From Brachypterus glaber (lineage: Eukaryota; Arthropoda; Insecta; Coleoptera; Kateretidae), in assembly GCA_958510825.1 (NCBI GenBank), contig OY294054.1:12771037-12835036 (forward strand): a DNA stretch of 64,000 nucleotides. The letters are read 5' to 3'. The notes under the pieces are model-generated. The model saw only the letters and a program-made list of their open reading frames with translations, was not told the DNA's origin and searched no databases. Position numbers and translations under genes: made by a program. Numbering within the stretch: position 1 is the first letter of the stretch; every line of letters starts with the position of its first letter. Shown here one piece after another: positions 11,540-24,800 of this stretch.

Positions 11540-13780
11540 TCTTTGAAAATCTATTATTTATAAACTGGATACATACCAGATAAAAATATATAAAAATTTA
11601 TATGGTTTAAACAATCTTAGAACAGTACTATCAATCAGTTTTCTCAGTTATGTCAAACGCTCGTTTAAAATCTAGAAGGACACACATTATTATGGAACAA
11701 AAATCTTCTAATATTGTCCAAAATTAGGCACCGTATAATGAAAAGACTTTTACAGAAAGGTTTTGTTTTTTGTCTTCAACACTATTTTTTTAGCTGGAGG
11801 CATTTTTTTGTAGCATATGTCTAGAAATTTTTAATTTTACTGATTTTATAGCTTATCACATAAAATAGTACCTATAAATTCGTAATTAAAGAATTTAATT
11901 AATTGATTTATTAGTTAATAGTTAACCTAAATAAAAATAAAAAGAAAATTCTCTGCAAATGTTTCACTTTTCTTGGCAGAGAGATATAAAATATTACTGA
12001 GTACACTTAAAGGTTCAGCTATAAATTTTATAGTTTTTTATAATGTCACCATATAATAAATTTACCTATGTTTGTAGCATAAATCTTTGCTTTACTTTAC
12101 TGATATGCATAAAATATATTTGCTGATGTTTTACATTTCAAGAAATTCACAGGCCTACAAATATAGGATTATATGCAGCATAGACTATGCTTATCCCTTA
12201 CCATCAACGGTTTTTGCCAATTTCAAGTTAAAATCCTGCAACCAAACACGTCACATTTAACTTGGGCAGAATTCAGCGACATATTTGTCATCAACATTAT
12301 TGTGATTATAATCTGATCAGCTGAAGCAGTTTATAAATTTGGATTTCAGATTTCAAGGAACCAAGGATTTTTGGACCGGGAAATATGACAGAAATGTGAA
12401 GATATTATTTATTTTTATTTATGGATGGATTTTATTAAAATTTGGTACATGACCAGATGGGGGTATATGAGTATCTGATTGGGTTTTAGCCCAAATACAA
12501 CAGAAATCTGGAAAATGCTGTTGTGGATAAATTTGGGGTTAAGCACGCTACTGTTTATATAGTACCTAATCTTAAAGTTGTGAAGGTTAAAATTATTGTG
12601 AACCTGTGTTTCTGATATCGCCAATGTTTCAATAATAATAAGTTTATGCTTAAATAAGTTTTAAAATAAAACGTAAATATTTTTTTGAAATATTATATTT
12701 TGGAAAACAATATTTGTATTCCATATACTATTACAATAATAATATATCAAATACCTACAGAAATGTATTATAAATACTTACTTTGCATTGCTTTCATTGC
12801 TTGCTACGACGAAAGGGGGAAGTAGAAGCAAAAAAACGCTTTGATTAAAGCGAATTTAACGTGAACGTGTTTTTAGTTAGATTTTATATCCAAGTATATT
12901 GCTTTCTCATTTTTGCCTCATTCTTTCGATAGCTTTAGAACCGTGTGTCAAACAATATTGTATAGAAATTGCTGCTATAATTTTCACACGGAAAACAGTT
13001 TAATTATAATTACAAAAAAAAATAGTTAGATGGCACATGCGGCTTTGAATGATGTATTCCCTTCCACGTATAAAATTTGTTTGTGTACATGATAACTCAA
13101 GTACAAGTTGTCCGATAAATGTGAAAATATAAATTTTTCCGAAAAACCTCAAAATTTTTGACAAATATTAAAAAGATTAATTTACAAAAATAAAAAAATT
13201 AATAAGAAGAAGTTCAGAAAACAGTTTAGTTTAAAACTCAAAAAGCTGATAGGTGTAAAATAATTCATAATTTGGGTAAAAGAACCGGGTTTTACGAGTT
13301 TGGAGTTAATTGTCGAGAAATGGTCAAGACAACCTATTTTTGTCTAAAAAATCGAGACTTTGCAATCGAGACGAGAAGACTTCACGGTGAAGTTTCGTTT
13401 CACTCATAAGAAGCATCATTATACCTATATCCTCACGGCTTGTTTTTTTTTTTCATTTAACGCCTTAGATCGATTTCAAAGGCCTTCCTCGCACCCATGT
13501 TTGGTTATTGGAAATCGTGCAATCCGTGTTAGAGATTAATAAGCATGGATAGAAAATGTATTGACCGCAAGTAGGCAAAAAATTATTTTCATTAACAATT
13601 TTTTTCCAGATGATGAAAATGAGACGAATAGCATCAACGTGCTTGGTATAATGAAAGTTAACTGTAATTTTATTGAAGATCTAATTTTAATCTTGTGCTA
13701 TTGTAAACCGTACAGCATTCTGAACATATTACACTAGTTAACAAAACATCTTTATATTTAGTGGCCAACCAAAATCCTTT
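11540..13780. other. AT-rich DNA, little visible
   Basis: Apart from the dispersed repeat at 12876-12961 and a TTCACGGTGAAG palindrome (about 13381), I see no gene, RNA or element boundary. Confidence 0.5.
12876..12961. repeat. Dispersed repeat (copy 1)
   Basis: CCAAGTATATTGCTTTCTCA ... TCTTTCGATAGCTTTAGAAC ... GTGTGTCAAACAATA is the reverse complement of 61283-61352. Confidence 0.8.
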
Positions 13781-13790
13781 TTTTGAACAT

Positions 13791-13880
13791 ACACTGAAAA
13801 AAACAAGATTGGAGTAATCCAAACAATAGTTAAATAAACCAGAAATATGTACTTTACCAGATTTCTGCCCTTCCAATAAC
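13791..13880. mobile_element. Fragment of the CTGGTTGGGGC MITE family
   Basis: ATACACTGAAAAAAACAAG, then CAATAGTTAAATAAACCAGA and ACCAGATTTCTG, follow the left half of the 11.0-kb copy and then stop. Confidence 0.6.
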
Positions 13881-14118
13881 AAATTCTTTTGCATACCAAA
13901 TTATTAAAAAGTTTTGTTTCTGTTTTTTTTTTTTCGAAGTATGTATGGTCGCTAAATTTCTATAGGTAAAAGATCATATTAAAACAAAATTTAATATAGC
14001 AACAAAGTTAGCAACTTGCTGGACATGTTTTTTTGAAAATGAGCCTTACAAAATTTTCAGTGGCTAGCCAGATCAAAATATTCTACACTAAAAAAAGATC
14101 TGGCTGCCCCAACCAATA

Positions 14119-14442
14119 CAATACAATACAATATAAGTGGGGTTGTGAGGCATGGTACTGCCTTTCAAATCCTGCGACCAATGAGATTGAGATGAGATTG
14201 TGAATCCCCTTTGCAATTTAGTCCACATCAAACTTTAGGCTTTCAAAGAAGCCTAAGAGTTTTTTGGGGGCTACTTGGGATATATCTGCAGGTCTTGAGT
14301 ATACCTGCTAGATATTGTAGCCTTTTGCGAGCAATGGCTTCGCAGAAGCACATAATGTGTTCGGCCGTTTCTGGTGCTTCTGAGCATAGACGGCAAATGT
14401 CGATTTCAGAATTTCCCATTTTTTTAAGTGCCAAAAAGTCCA
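14119..14442 (-). mobile_element. 324-bp LINE 3'-end insertion nested in a MITE
   Basis: On the minus strand codons from about 14441 to the TGA at 14243-14245 encode a C-terminal LINE fragment with the same knuckle spacing seen in the other two copies (CRLCSEAPETAEHIMCFC). The 3' tail is short CAATA-type repeats. AACCAATA flanks both ends (14111-14118, 14443-14450). The host MITE reads uninterrupted across this point in its sister copy near 11030 (ACC..TCAATAGTTAAATAC), which serves as an empty-site comparison. Confidence 0.82.
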
Positions 14443-14639
14443 AACCAATAGTTAAATACATAAAAAAAAACTGTTTTTTCAACCAACATTTTATCTTATT
14501 GCCCTTACCAGATTTTTGGCTATAGTTAAATACATAAAAAACTGTCTTTTTGGTCGCTGTAGCAAAAAATCTGGTAAGGGCAATAAGATAAAATGTTGGT
14601 TGTTGTTGTTGGGCCGTTTCCGGACCTATGTTCTATAGT

Positions 14640-14712
14640 TGTTTTTATGTTTTTTGATGTGGAATCATCTCCTTTAATATGTGTCATAAGACTGCAAACA
14701 CCGTGTATATTG
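14640..14712. repeat. End fragment of the CAGGGTGTA palindrome family
   Basis: TGTGGAATCATCTCC...AAACACCGTGTATA matches the right terminus of the 20.7-kb and 4.3/48.3-kb repeats. Confidence 0.5.
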
Positions 14713-15430
14713 ATCCAGTTATCCCAACTAGATCTTTTCTTTTCAGTGTACTATTATCAATATCATTAGATCAAAGTGTCGGATTTAAACCGAATTTAGA
14801 TGAACCTTGTTTCGTTTACTAATAAAAAACTCAATTTTAAAAATCTTTTGAACAGAAAGAGAAAATAGATGTGAAAATGTTATGGTAGATGATTTCATTT
14901 TAAAAATAAAATGAAAGTAAATAGATGATTTAGTCAAAAAAAAAAAAATTACTTTATAAGAAAGTAAAAATGTATCAAAATGTTGTAAACTAGTGTTTTC
15001 CGTTTACAGTTAATTTTACCAAATCGCGATTTTATTAATGTAATTATTTCCAAAAAAATATAATTTATGTCTATTTACAAAAACAAAGTACAACAATCGG
15101 TTTAACAACCAAACAAAAACTAGTTATACGTTGTTGCTTCAGTAATATTTTTATAATTGTATTATTTGCTTCAAAAAAATTCAATTTCTGTGATTTCAAT
15201 AACAGTTTTTAGACATTAAATTTAATAAAAAAAATATTTTGAAACAATCCGTTTTAATTAATGAAACAAGTCGTGACGATTTGTAATATTTTACATCCTA
15301 AAATTAGAGAGTAGTATCAATATTAAATTATAAAATCTATATTATTTAAACCAAAATCCTTTTTTTTCCTTACGCGACGTAATATTCTAAAATCAAGTTT
15401 TAAAATTACAATATAATTTTAAAATTGCTA

Positions 15431-16200
15431 TACAGGGTGTTTCTTAAGTACGGTACGTAACTTCAGGGTGTAATTCTTAACCCAAAAATAAGAAAAAAAG
15501 TTTACATAAATAAACATATCTCCTAAAACTACTCGTAAGGGAGCTACGCCCTTTCAAAGGGGATCCAAAAATTTGATTTTTATTTAATAACTTAAGAACC
15601 CTTTGTGTTATAGCAGCGAGGTATTGCATGTGATCTATCTCTAATAAGGTCTATCAGCCAATGGTATTTGCAAGTTGTTACTTTAACCAGGGACATCCGA
15701 AATGGGAGGGCCTTATCACTTTTTTGCCCCAAACTTTTTTCTGTCTAACTTTTTTGCGGATTTATTACCAGAATAGTATTCCACAGGTAAAAATAGATAT
15801 AAAAGGTACTCTAGTTGTAATACCGTAGTATTAACCGTTTTCGAGAAAAATTCATTTGAACGTGAAATTTCACGTATCGAAGACCAAAAAAAAAAATACT
15901 AAAACGTTGAAAACCAAAATTTCAACGCAAGGTAAATGTACATATAAAAAAATAAGAAAAAACTTCAGATACAGGCACTTCCTTAAATCTATCATACGGG
16001 AGCTAGGGTCTCCTAAAAATTCACCAAGGCCCTGTAGGCCATGGTAGCTTTAAAAGCGATTTTTGGGTCTATCTGTATAGAAACCACCCCGCGTCATTAA
16101 AATTTAGGTTTTTAACATTTTAGTATTTAATTTTTTTTCCGCGAAACGTGAGTTTCACGTTCAAATTAATTTTTCCCAAAAACGGTTTTCCAATTACACA
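15431..16200. mobile_element. Diverged copy of the CAGGGTGTA foldback, right arm incomplete
   Basis: Starts TACAGGGTGTTTCTTAAGTA and follows the left arm of the 20.7-kb palindrome block by block (GGGAGCTACGCCC, AAACTTTTTTCTGT, TAACCGTTTTCGAGAAAAA, GTGAAATTTCACG). The mirrored part on the right is short and lost by about 16200. Confidence 0.78.
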
Positions 16201-16689
16201 AGTATTTTTTCAGATAGAAACCCTTAAATTCCTATTATCCTAAACCTCATCTTATATACAGTGGTATTAAAGGTGCAAGTTCTTTGTTAAACAACTTTTT
16301 ACTACGATATTTTAAGAACGTTTTGAAATTTGGTCCACGTAACAATTTTTTTGCACAGACTATAACTACCAATCTTCTACGATCTATCAACTATTATTTA
16401 ACTTTGGCCTTCCGAAATTTCTTTTCATTTCCTGTACGCTTTCTTAATTATCTTTAATTGCCGTGTCTTAATTATTTTCGGATAAATTTGCTTTTCTTAA
16501 ATTGTCAATATAGTTTAAGAGCTGGTGACCATTTTAATTTCATGATTTTCTTCCGGCTGAATTTTACAGTCGGTCAGGTAAGAGCGTGTCACGCATTCTT
16601 TATTTAAGAATTTATTTATACTATTTTTTTTTTACATCAATTCACAGTCAATGAATGGTAGATCAATGCAAATAATTTAGGAACTCGTC

Positions 16690-16966
16690 TAGTGCCCATT
16701 GGCGTCAGTTATCGCCTGACATCGTAACGGCATACTTTGATGAGATTTTCCGCAGTTTCCTACGGCAAAGACCTCCAGATTGTCCGAGTCTCGCGACAGC
16801 TGCTATAATGTGTACACCTTTTTCCCGCGAAGCTTGTGCTTGATGGGGTTTGCGTCCGGCGACTATGACGGCCAATTTCGATCGATGTTTTCCTTGGCTC
16901 CCGAGAGCCCTTTTTGTCTGTTTTTCACTCAACAAAGGTTTCTGTATTGCACTTCGCCACTTATAT
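16690..16966 (-). other. GC-rich open segment next to a foldback arm, unrecognised
   Basis: Base composition is clearly higher in G+C than the surroundings, and the minus strand is open for 89 codons (16705-16974) with a basic product ending SSKYAVTMSGDN. No family recognised. It could be an internal piece, possibly coding, of the element whose arm follows at 16966-17510, or unrelated captured DNA. Confidence 0.35.
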
Positions 16967-17510
16967 CCACACACAATTACACACTGACAAAATAATCGAT
17001 CCTTCTTTAAGTTCGTCTGTATTATTACTAATAAAAATTTAGGTATTATTTACCGATTGTTATTTTACTAAATACTGTAACATACTTTAAAGAATAACAC
17101 AACAACTGCAACTTAAAGTATACCAAACTATAACTGTGATATAATTTACCAAATGTTACAGTATTAATAAACACATGTTGCCAAATGTACCAGCACGCTC
17201 GTTACGTTAGTATGACGACAATCAGGCCTATTCACATGTACCATTGAAATCTATTCAATATTGACAAAAATTACAATCCCATGCAGTTTTAATACATGAC
17301 CTTGCAATTTTCGTCAATATTGCCACAAATCTCAATATCAATGGTACGTGTGAATAGGCCTGATTATGTATACAATACACACATTGTAGTATTGTAGTAT
17401 TGAATATCACAAGTAAAGTATTAAATACCAATGAGGGCGATATAAATAAAAAATATGTATTAACAAATAACATTCAGTATTAAAAATACAACGAAATTTT
17501 CTGAGTGTAC
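16966..17510. mobile_element. Single arm of the 50.7-kb foldback family, carrying a nested MITE
   Basis: CACACAATTACACACTGA to ATTTTCTGAGTGTAC follows the right arm of 50722-51522. A 142-bp MITE (17222-17363) interrupts it. The mirror arm is missing; a GC-rich open segment (16690-16966) lies where the loop and other arm would be. Confidence 0.8.
17222..17363. mobile_element. TCAGGCCTATTCACATG MITE (copy 1)
   Basis: TIRs TCAGGCCTATTCACATGTAC and its inverse, with ACCATTGA next; the second copy is 54508-54660 in opposite orientation. No clear target duplication. Confidence 0.85.
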
Positions 17511-18239
17511 CATTTCAGGTTTTTTGAAATGGGGGGAAGAATCCTCCATCGCTATGGATATCAATTTACCCTTCAATGCTAAAATATTCCTTTGTGTGTA
17601 GTAGCATATTGACTGTATTATCAATTTCAAATATATTTATTATTATTATTACGTATAGATTAATTAGCTAGATTAGATAGGAAAATTAACAAATACACCG
17701 ATATTTTTCGTACATGACAAGTACACAATATAAATTTTATGACAAGCAGTTTTTTAAACAGTTCATTTTATCTGTACTACCTATAGGTGTTTACACAATG
17801 TTATATTAGTTTTACAAAAAGCAATTATGATAATGTTCCTTTCTCGAATGAGTGGACCGATTTCAATAAATTTTTTAGTACCTAGTTACATAAAATGGTA
17901 CGGTACCACATGGTGCACCGTGCGGTATTTCCCGTATAAAACATGTGCGTTCAATGTGCTAGACAATAATGAAAAATCACTTCTAATAAAACAATATACA
18001 ATTTTCTACTGTTTTATGTAGCTTCTGTTTAAATTCACACACTGATAGAACACTATCGTAATCAATAACGTAATTAGGTTATAGTATACAACAATAAATA
18101 GTTGTATATACGCCAACCACTATATATTGCATAGAATACAACAAAAAACAGGTGCCGCACACGTTGTTCGGTATTTATAAATACCGAACGAGTGTAGTTG
18201 TTCGATTTACAACAACAAATTGTACGCGTTTTCTTATCA

Positions 18240-18470
18240 TCCACAGCAATCAGGCCGGTTTCAACAATAGAGCCTCGAGAAAGAGAGCGCAGTGGACGGA
18301 GCTTGTAAATCCGCAGGTTCGGCCTACCGCTCCTTTAACGTCACGATTCTCGATCCATACCACAGGCAATTCACCTAACCCGTCCACCTGACTGGCTAGG
18401 TCACGGCTTTCTCCACGCCCGCTCGGTTTCTGCGTGGGGGCTATGCTTCTTTCTGACTGCATTTGCAAAT
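18240..18470. other. GC-rich island open on both strands, unrecognised
   Basis: About 50% G+C against a ~30% background. Both strands are open for ~80 codons (18152-18391 on +, 18250-18495 on -), which at this composition need not mean coding. No motif, splice pair or RNA fold convinced me. Confidence 0.35.
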
Positions 18471-18499
18471 TTGGTGTAATGTATTTTAAATTCACATAC

Positions 18500-19700
18500 T
18501 ACATTTATGTGCACATAAAAACTACATATCACATGTAATTACATGTACATGTACATGCTTATCGTTGGGTATACTTATACACATAAAAATTTTAGCCCAA
18601 AATACCTACCTTCTTTATTTTGGTATAACATTTATAGAATCAGCTGATTGTCGCCATCTTTATTATTCATCCTTCCTCAAAAAAACTATTATAGTGTAAT
18701 ATTAAATAATATGTATCTAAAATTTTAATAGTGTATAACGTTATAATGTTTTAGAATAATTGTAAAAATTGTATTATATACCTAAAAGTTATCACAACAA
18801 CGTTTCGTATTAATATTTTTAGATTTTTCTATCAGTGAATTAAACATAGTTTTTAGGATAATTTGACGTTCTGAATCTGAATCGAGCCGTTTTTGAGATA
18901 TTGATATTTGATTATTTGTTTTTTTTTATTTTTAAATGTTTTCAATATTTTCGCGAAAATTGTATATTTTTTTTTACATTTCGGAATCAAGGAAAGGTAA
19001 AAAAAGAAATTTTGTTAACTAGTGTAATAAACGCTGTTCTTTAAAATTTCTGCATAAACTTGACATTGAAATCATATGTTAATATAGGAATTTCAAGTCC
19101 ATGTATAACTTTCCTTTTTGAGAATCGTATCATAATATGTACGAAATATATTAAGTTACTTAATTTCAGTATAAACAAAAACAATTTGATTTAATATTTC
19201 GTGAAAGTATTTTGTTTATAAACATTTTATTGTAAAAATTTATTCACACCTTTAAAGGTGTAAATTTTTTAAACCAACCTTTTATTTACGAATGTTAAAC
19301 AAAAATCGCTATCAATTATTTTTTTTAATTTGGTTATTGATAAAATAAATTAAAAGTTATGAGTATAACAGCAAAAAATATTTAAAAAATTAATTACTTT
19401 TTACCAAAAAAATATTATTGTGTATTAAAATTAAACAATTAATGGTATAAACTTTATACAGTCCAAACCAGCATCAGTGTCAAACACAGAAAAATTAAGC
19501 ATGTCTGGGCTAACATAAAGTTAAGCATTTATGTGGTAAAGTAAGTTAATCCAGTTTCATGCTTGAAGAATATTTAGTACTTTATTTAGTAATTTTACTA
19601 TTTTAAATTGCATTTCATGCTTTAATTTTAGCATGCAGGGGGTTAAAATAATTTTTCAAGCATTTCTTAATTTAATCATACTTAATTTTTTACCCAGATA
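18500..19700. other. AT-rich DNA, nothing recognised
   Basis: An ACATGTACATGTACATG run (about 18540) and a CACCTTTAAAGGTG palindrome (about 19247) are the only small structures. Confidence 0.5.
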
Positions 19701-19702
19701 TA

Positions 19703-20406
19703 TTTTTTTCCTACGATCCTCTATGAAAATGACATTTAGCACACTCTTTTGTTCTTTTGAAAACGCATAATATCGTACTAGTTTGATATTTTTATATCAC
19801 CCTAATGTGATATTTATGTATGGAGGTTTGCCTAATTTTATTTAGATATTTACCTCGTAGATCCTACGAATTTTATTCACCTTGTTTTATAAACCATTTT
19901 CCACCTTTTACTACAGCCTTTTATATCTTTTTAGTTTTTTAATCCAACTATTTCTGTTTTTCATGTCAAAAATAGAAACTATAGTTATAACGTTACTATT
20001 TTGACCATTACTGTCTAGATCTTATAAAAATTACTTAATTTTTGATTTAGTTACCTTACATTATATAAAAAACATCAAAATACACAGTATTTTTCTTATG
20101 AAATATAAAACAGTACAATTTTATTGCAGCATAACCACAGAAATGTAATTTAATAAGCAAACTGTCAAGTTTGCATTTATTTAGGAATAGGCAACCCAAT
20201 AAACATCTATGTACTATATATTGTATTAAATATAAAACCAAGAAAACTAAAGCATAATGAAAATCACATTTCTTTTTTGACATACATATATAAATTTGTA
20301 TGCTATTTATTATTATTGTGTGCTTTGCTTTTCTTAACAATTAATAAAAAATAAGAAAATTTTAAAATAATAAATTTCATATTTTTTCGGGATCGTAGGA
20401 AAAATA
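19703..20406. mobile_element. 0.7-kb element with TTTTTCCTACGATCC TIRs (copy A)
   Basis: Left TTTTTTTCCTACGATCC and right GGATCGTAGGAAAAATA are inverted ends. The full body matches 26474-27207 in reverse complement (for example GACATTTAGCACACTCTTTT, AACTGTCAAGTTTGCATTTA). No long ORF is conserved between copies. Confidence 0.85.
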
Positions 20407-20407
20407 G

Positions 20408-20490
20408 TGTACATAACTCGTTGGAAAGTGTATTTCATACACTCGCGTGAAATATGTCACTTTCCACACTAGTTATGTAATATACTATTG
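20408..20490. repeat. Hairpin with CG-rich loop next to copy A
   Basis: CATAACTCGTTGGAAAGTG pairs with CACTTTCCACACTAGTTATG around CACTCGCGTG; followed by GTAATATACTATT. Confidence 0.65.
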
Positions 20491-20701
20491 TTTCCACTTA
20501 TTTAAAAAATGCTAATATGTCAGTTTTAGGAAAGGATTTTTTATGTATGATTTACCCAGTCATTAACAATTTGACCAACGAAATATTAGAATAATTTGAA
20601 ACATTTTATTTTATTGGTTACATCCTAAAATTAGTTAAGTGTTAACGATATATCCACCTTTACTGTTTAATGTTAATCACTTAGTAAATTAAGAATATAC
20701 A

Positions 20702-21880
20702 TACAGGGTGTATTTGAAATAGCGTAGGAAATTTTAACAGGGGATTCTACATGATAAAATATGACAAAAAGTTCCTATAAACATATGTCTAAAAATGCGT
20801 CATAAGGGAGCTACGCCCCTTTGAAATTGGCTAAAAAAATCGGTTTTTATTTAATAACTCAGGAACCCTTTGAGATATGTTAACGAGGTTTTTTACGTGA
20901 ATTAACCCTAATAAGGCCCATCTATGTATGTCATTTTCACGTACTTATTTAAACCAGGGGTGTGCGAAACGGGGAGGCCTTAACAGTTTTTTGTCCCAAA
21001 CTTTTTTCTGTGTAACTTTTTTGCAATTTTATTTTTGAAATATGATTCCTCAGGTCAAAATACATAAAAAAGGTACTCTTGTTGTAATACTGTAGGATTA
21101 ACCGTTTTCGAGAAAAGTTCATTGGAAGGTGAAATTTCACGGTTCGAGGACGAAAAATTAAATACTAAAATGTCGAAAACCAAAATTTTAATGATGTAAT
21201 GTTATTCTACATCAAAAACTAAGAAAAAAAGTTTCCATACATGTAGGTCGAAAAAACGCTTTTAAAGCTACCATAGCCCTTTAAAAATGGTGCATATTTA
21301 GGAGACCATAGCTCCATTAGGATTGATTTTTGGAAGTACCTGTATATGAGTTTTTTTTCTTAGTTTTTAATGTACATTCGCCCTGCATCATTAAAATTTT
21401 GGTTTTCAACATTTTAGTATTTAATTTTTCGTCCTCAAACCGTGGAATTTCACCTTTAAATGAATTTTTCTCGAAAACGGTTAATCCTACAGTATTACAA
21501 CAAGAGTACCTTTTTTATGTATTTTGACCTAAGGAATCATATTTCAAAAATAAAATTGCAAAAAAGTTACACAGAAAAAAGTTTGGGACAAAAAACTGAT
21601 AAGCCCCCCCCGTTTCGCACACCCCTGGTTGAAATAAATACATGAAAATAACACATAAAAACGGGCCTTGGTAGGATTAGTTGACGTGCAAAACCTCGTT
21701 GATATATCTCAAAGGGTTCCCGAGTTATTAAATAAAAACTGATTTTTTTAGCCACTTTCAAAGGGGCGCAGCTCCTTTATGAGGCATTTTTAGACATATG
21801 TTTATAGGAACTTTTTGTCATATTTTATGATGTAAAATCATCTGTTAAAATTTCCGACGCTATTTCAAATACACCGTGTA
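20702..21880. mobile_element. 1.18-kb foldback element (near-perfect palindrome)
   Basis: The left arm from TACAGGGTGTATTTGAAATAGCG reads as the reverse complement of the right arm ending CGCTATTTCAAATACACCGTGTA; similarity persists for over 500 bp per arm, with the centre near 21290. Recognisable blocks inside each arm: GAAAACGGTTAATCCTACAG, AAGTTTGGGACAAAAAACTG and CAAAGGGGCG(C/T)AGCTCC. No transposase frame. Confidence 0.9.
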
Positions 21881-21889
21881 TAGTTAAAT

Positions 21890-24800
21890 CGTTTCGATTT
21901 TTAAGGTAAATATACAAATAGTAATTATATTTTATTACTTTACTGAAATATACTGGTTCGGTTTTAAAATAATTATCCAACATTAATTTTAGTTTCAAAT
22001 GTCAGTTTGTTTTATTATTAATTAACATTAACATTAACATGGTTAAAATGAAAGTATAAGAAAACGATTTTTTTTCAACCTCCAAAAGAGACTGCAAAGA
22101 TAAAACGGCGTTTCCATTTAGAATTTTTGACTGAATATTTTTTTTCTTTATTTTAAGATTTCACTGAATATTAATAAAAAATTGTAGATGGTAATTGCTG
22201 CAAACAAAAGTTTGTCTTAATATTCAAATTATTTTTATAAAACTTTAAAGAATAAATTTAGATGCATTTTTAAAGTTAGTTTATGCAATCATTAATTAAC
22301 ACTAAACAAACTAGTTTTTTATTCGGAAATAAGATAGCGCCACCTACTAATTTCCTTAAACTAAATTAAATCAATAAATTAATAATTAATTAAAAATTAC
22401 GTGACTATAGTATTTCCAAATATGCTATTTATTTTTTAAATTTAGCGCCAAATATGTCACGAAGTACGATTTACACTAAAGCATTTGGTTTGTTTTGTAT
22501 TGCACTACATGTCAACATAACCAAGCAAAACTTTTATATACTTTACCTTGTACAATATGAATTCTTTGTATGAACCAAACCAATACATACCTCTCATTTT
22601 ACATAATTAGTATCTACAATTTTTCATCAGAATTTGTGTTAATTTGGAGGTTTTTGTAATAAAAAGCATAATAGAATAATTTATTGCGTTCAAAAACAAT
22701 GAAAATGGGGAAAAAAATTTCAGACCTACCTGAAGATTAACTTAACCTTCCTGTTCTAGATCTTTCGGACCCAACTTAATAACTAAAGCTGTGAAAACAC
22801 CTGAATATGTAGCAATTATTAATGCACCCCCAAATATGAACATTTCAATATAATGTTGTATATACTCTCAAAATAATTTGTTTCTCATAAACTGAGAAGT
22901 TATGTCTCTGGATACCTAAAATCACTTAGTTTTACACAATATTTTATATTTGTAATTTGTTTTGTTTACTTGCTTTATCTTTTCATGATTTTTTTTATAA
23001 TTTAAAAAAAAAGGAGAATTGATAAATATTCACTATCAAAATCAAAATTTTAGTGTAAAATTGACTATTATTATTAATTTATATTTAATTTATACTTAAA
23101 ATTAATGGACAGTTTTATATTATATTACAGTTCTGTCCTAATTGTAATATTTTAGTCAATATTAATAAACCATTGTAGATGAAGAAGAATTATTTTTTCT
23201 AAATATTCAAATCTATCAAATTAGAAAATTCACGGAATAATTTTATAAAATTATTAATGCAGTATGCATTAAAATAATTTTAAAATAATTACTATACATT
23301 TTAAATTAATTAATAAAGCCCTCAGTATCCATTATAAATAAAAGGGTTGGTTGGAAAATTATAGCAGCTGTATACAATTTAAAGGCAATTATTGGTTCTA
23401 TTTCTAGGTTTCATTATTTTGTTCCATAAATAGGTGAAAACCAATTAAGATATATCTAGTTTTACTAACAAATTATTTTCCTACTGTATACACCCTTTTG
23501 ACACTCATATTTTGATACACAAAGAATTATTTAAAAGCACGCCACTTAAAATCTAGCTACTACGAAAAATACTCGGAATGCTTACTTTTTACTCATTTAA
23601 GCACGTCACAGCTCTGCATGGGTTAAATTACTAGTAGCATTTTATGAATATTGACAAAATAAAGGCATTAACAAAACAAATATCTCACAAATTTATGTAG
23701 ACATGTTTTTATTTTAAATTGTGGCTTAGTTCCTATTTGCATATTACCAAAATCAAGCAATACATCCAGATTATATCGTAACAAAAAAAAGTTAAACCTT
23801 ATAAATTTATTAAAGAAATTACTTTCTATATGTATTAAATGCGGGTATTCTCCTCAAGGTTCAATATTTGGACCATGAAATTCCTGAAAAAATTAAATGT
23901 TCCGATTGTTGATTTTCTTGTTTAAAGATAGTTTTTGTGAGTTTGTAGTACCATACTACTAGTAGAACGTGTATCAATAGTATGTATCATCGTTTAAATG
24001 ATTTATTGGCGCGTGTACAATGGTCACATGCGTTGTTTTGTCTTGAACGCGTATGGAGTTGACCCGCTGAATCCGTGACCTTTTTTAAACTAACATACAT
24101 ATAGCACGATGCCGTAATAAATCAAATAACTTTGACTGGAAAACTGTAAACATTAGTACATAAAGCAAATAAAGAAAACATTTATTACTTCCGCACAGAA
24201 GATGCATGAATTGAATTCATGCTGTATGGACATCCCTGAGGTCGAAATCTGCAATAATTTTATATTTACTATCGGTAAAAGATTTCCTGAATATTGTTTA
24301 TCAGGGAAAAAGTAAATAGTTTCTTGGTCAAGGGCGTATCCAGGAGGGGGGGGGATGAACAATAAAATTCTTCGGAAGTTTTGAGGTAATTGCGTGTTAC
24401 TGTTTATCTAGCTCATTGTATTAAATTTATTTACATTACATTAATCATGTATACATTTTTATACAGATAACTACTAATTTGTTGTCATATTTTTATGACT
24501 ATATGTATTTTAGCGAATTTTCTCAGAAAACAATAAAATATTGTTCTCCGCATCAAAGAAAGTCTCCGACGTAAGGGGGAGGAATCATTCGCGCTCTCTT
24601 CTTTCCGTCAATAGCGTTTATCGGGCCTCCCACTTGCACACACATTCCAAACATATTTCCCGTAGCTACAGATCCGTGCGTCAAACTATACATCATAGTT
24701 AAAAAAAATCTTTTTTTTTTGCTTAAATTTTCTTTTTTCTTCTATTTTAAGAAGTTTCGGTGACTTAATAAACCGTAAATAAGTACTCCTTGAAAATTTA

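Larger units (their letters stand above)
14088..14752. mobile_element. MITE of the CTGGTTGGGGC family (copy 2) carrying a LINE insertion
   Basis: Left TACACTAAAAAAAGATCTGG and right CTAGATCTTTTCTTTTCAGTG with GTA are inverted ends. An inner palindrome (14448-14610, ACATAAAAAAC...CAATAAGATAAAATG on both strands) lies to the right of the nested 324-bp LINE fragment, and a fragment of the 20.7-kb palindrome family (14640-14712) lies near the right end. Confidence 0.72.

Noticed and set aside
20056..20340. 94-codon frame on the minus strand inside element copy A
   Set aside because: The frame is not preserved in copy B (26474-27207), so coding is unlikely.
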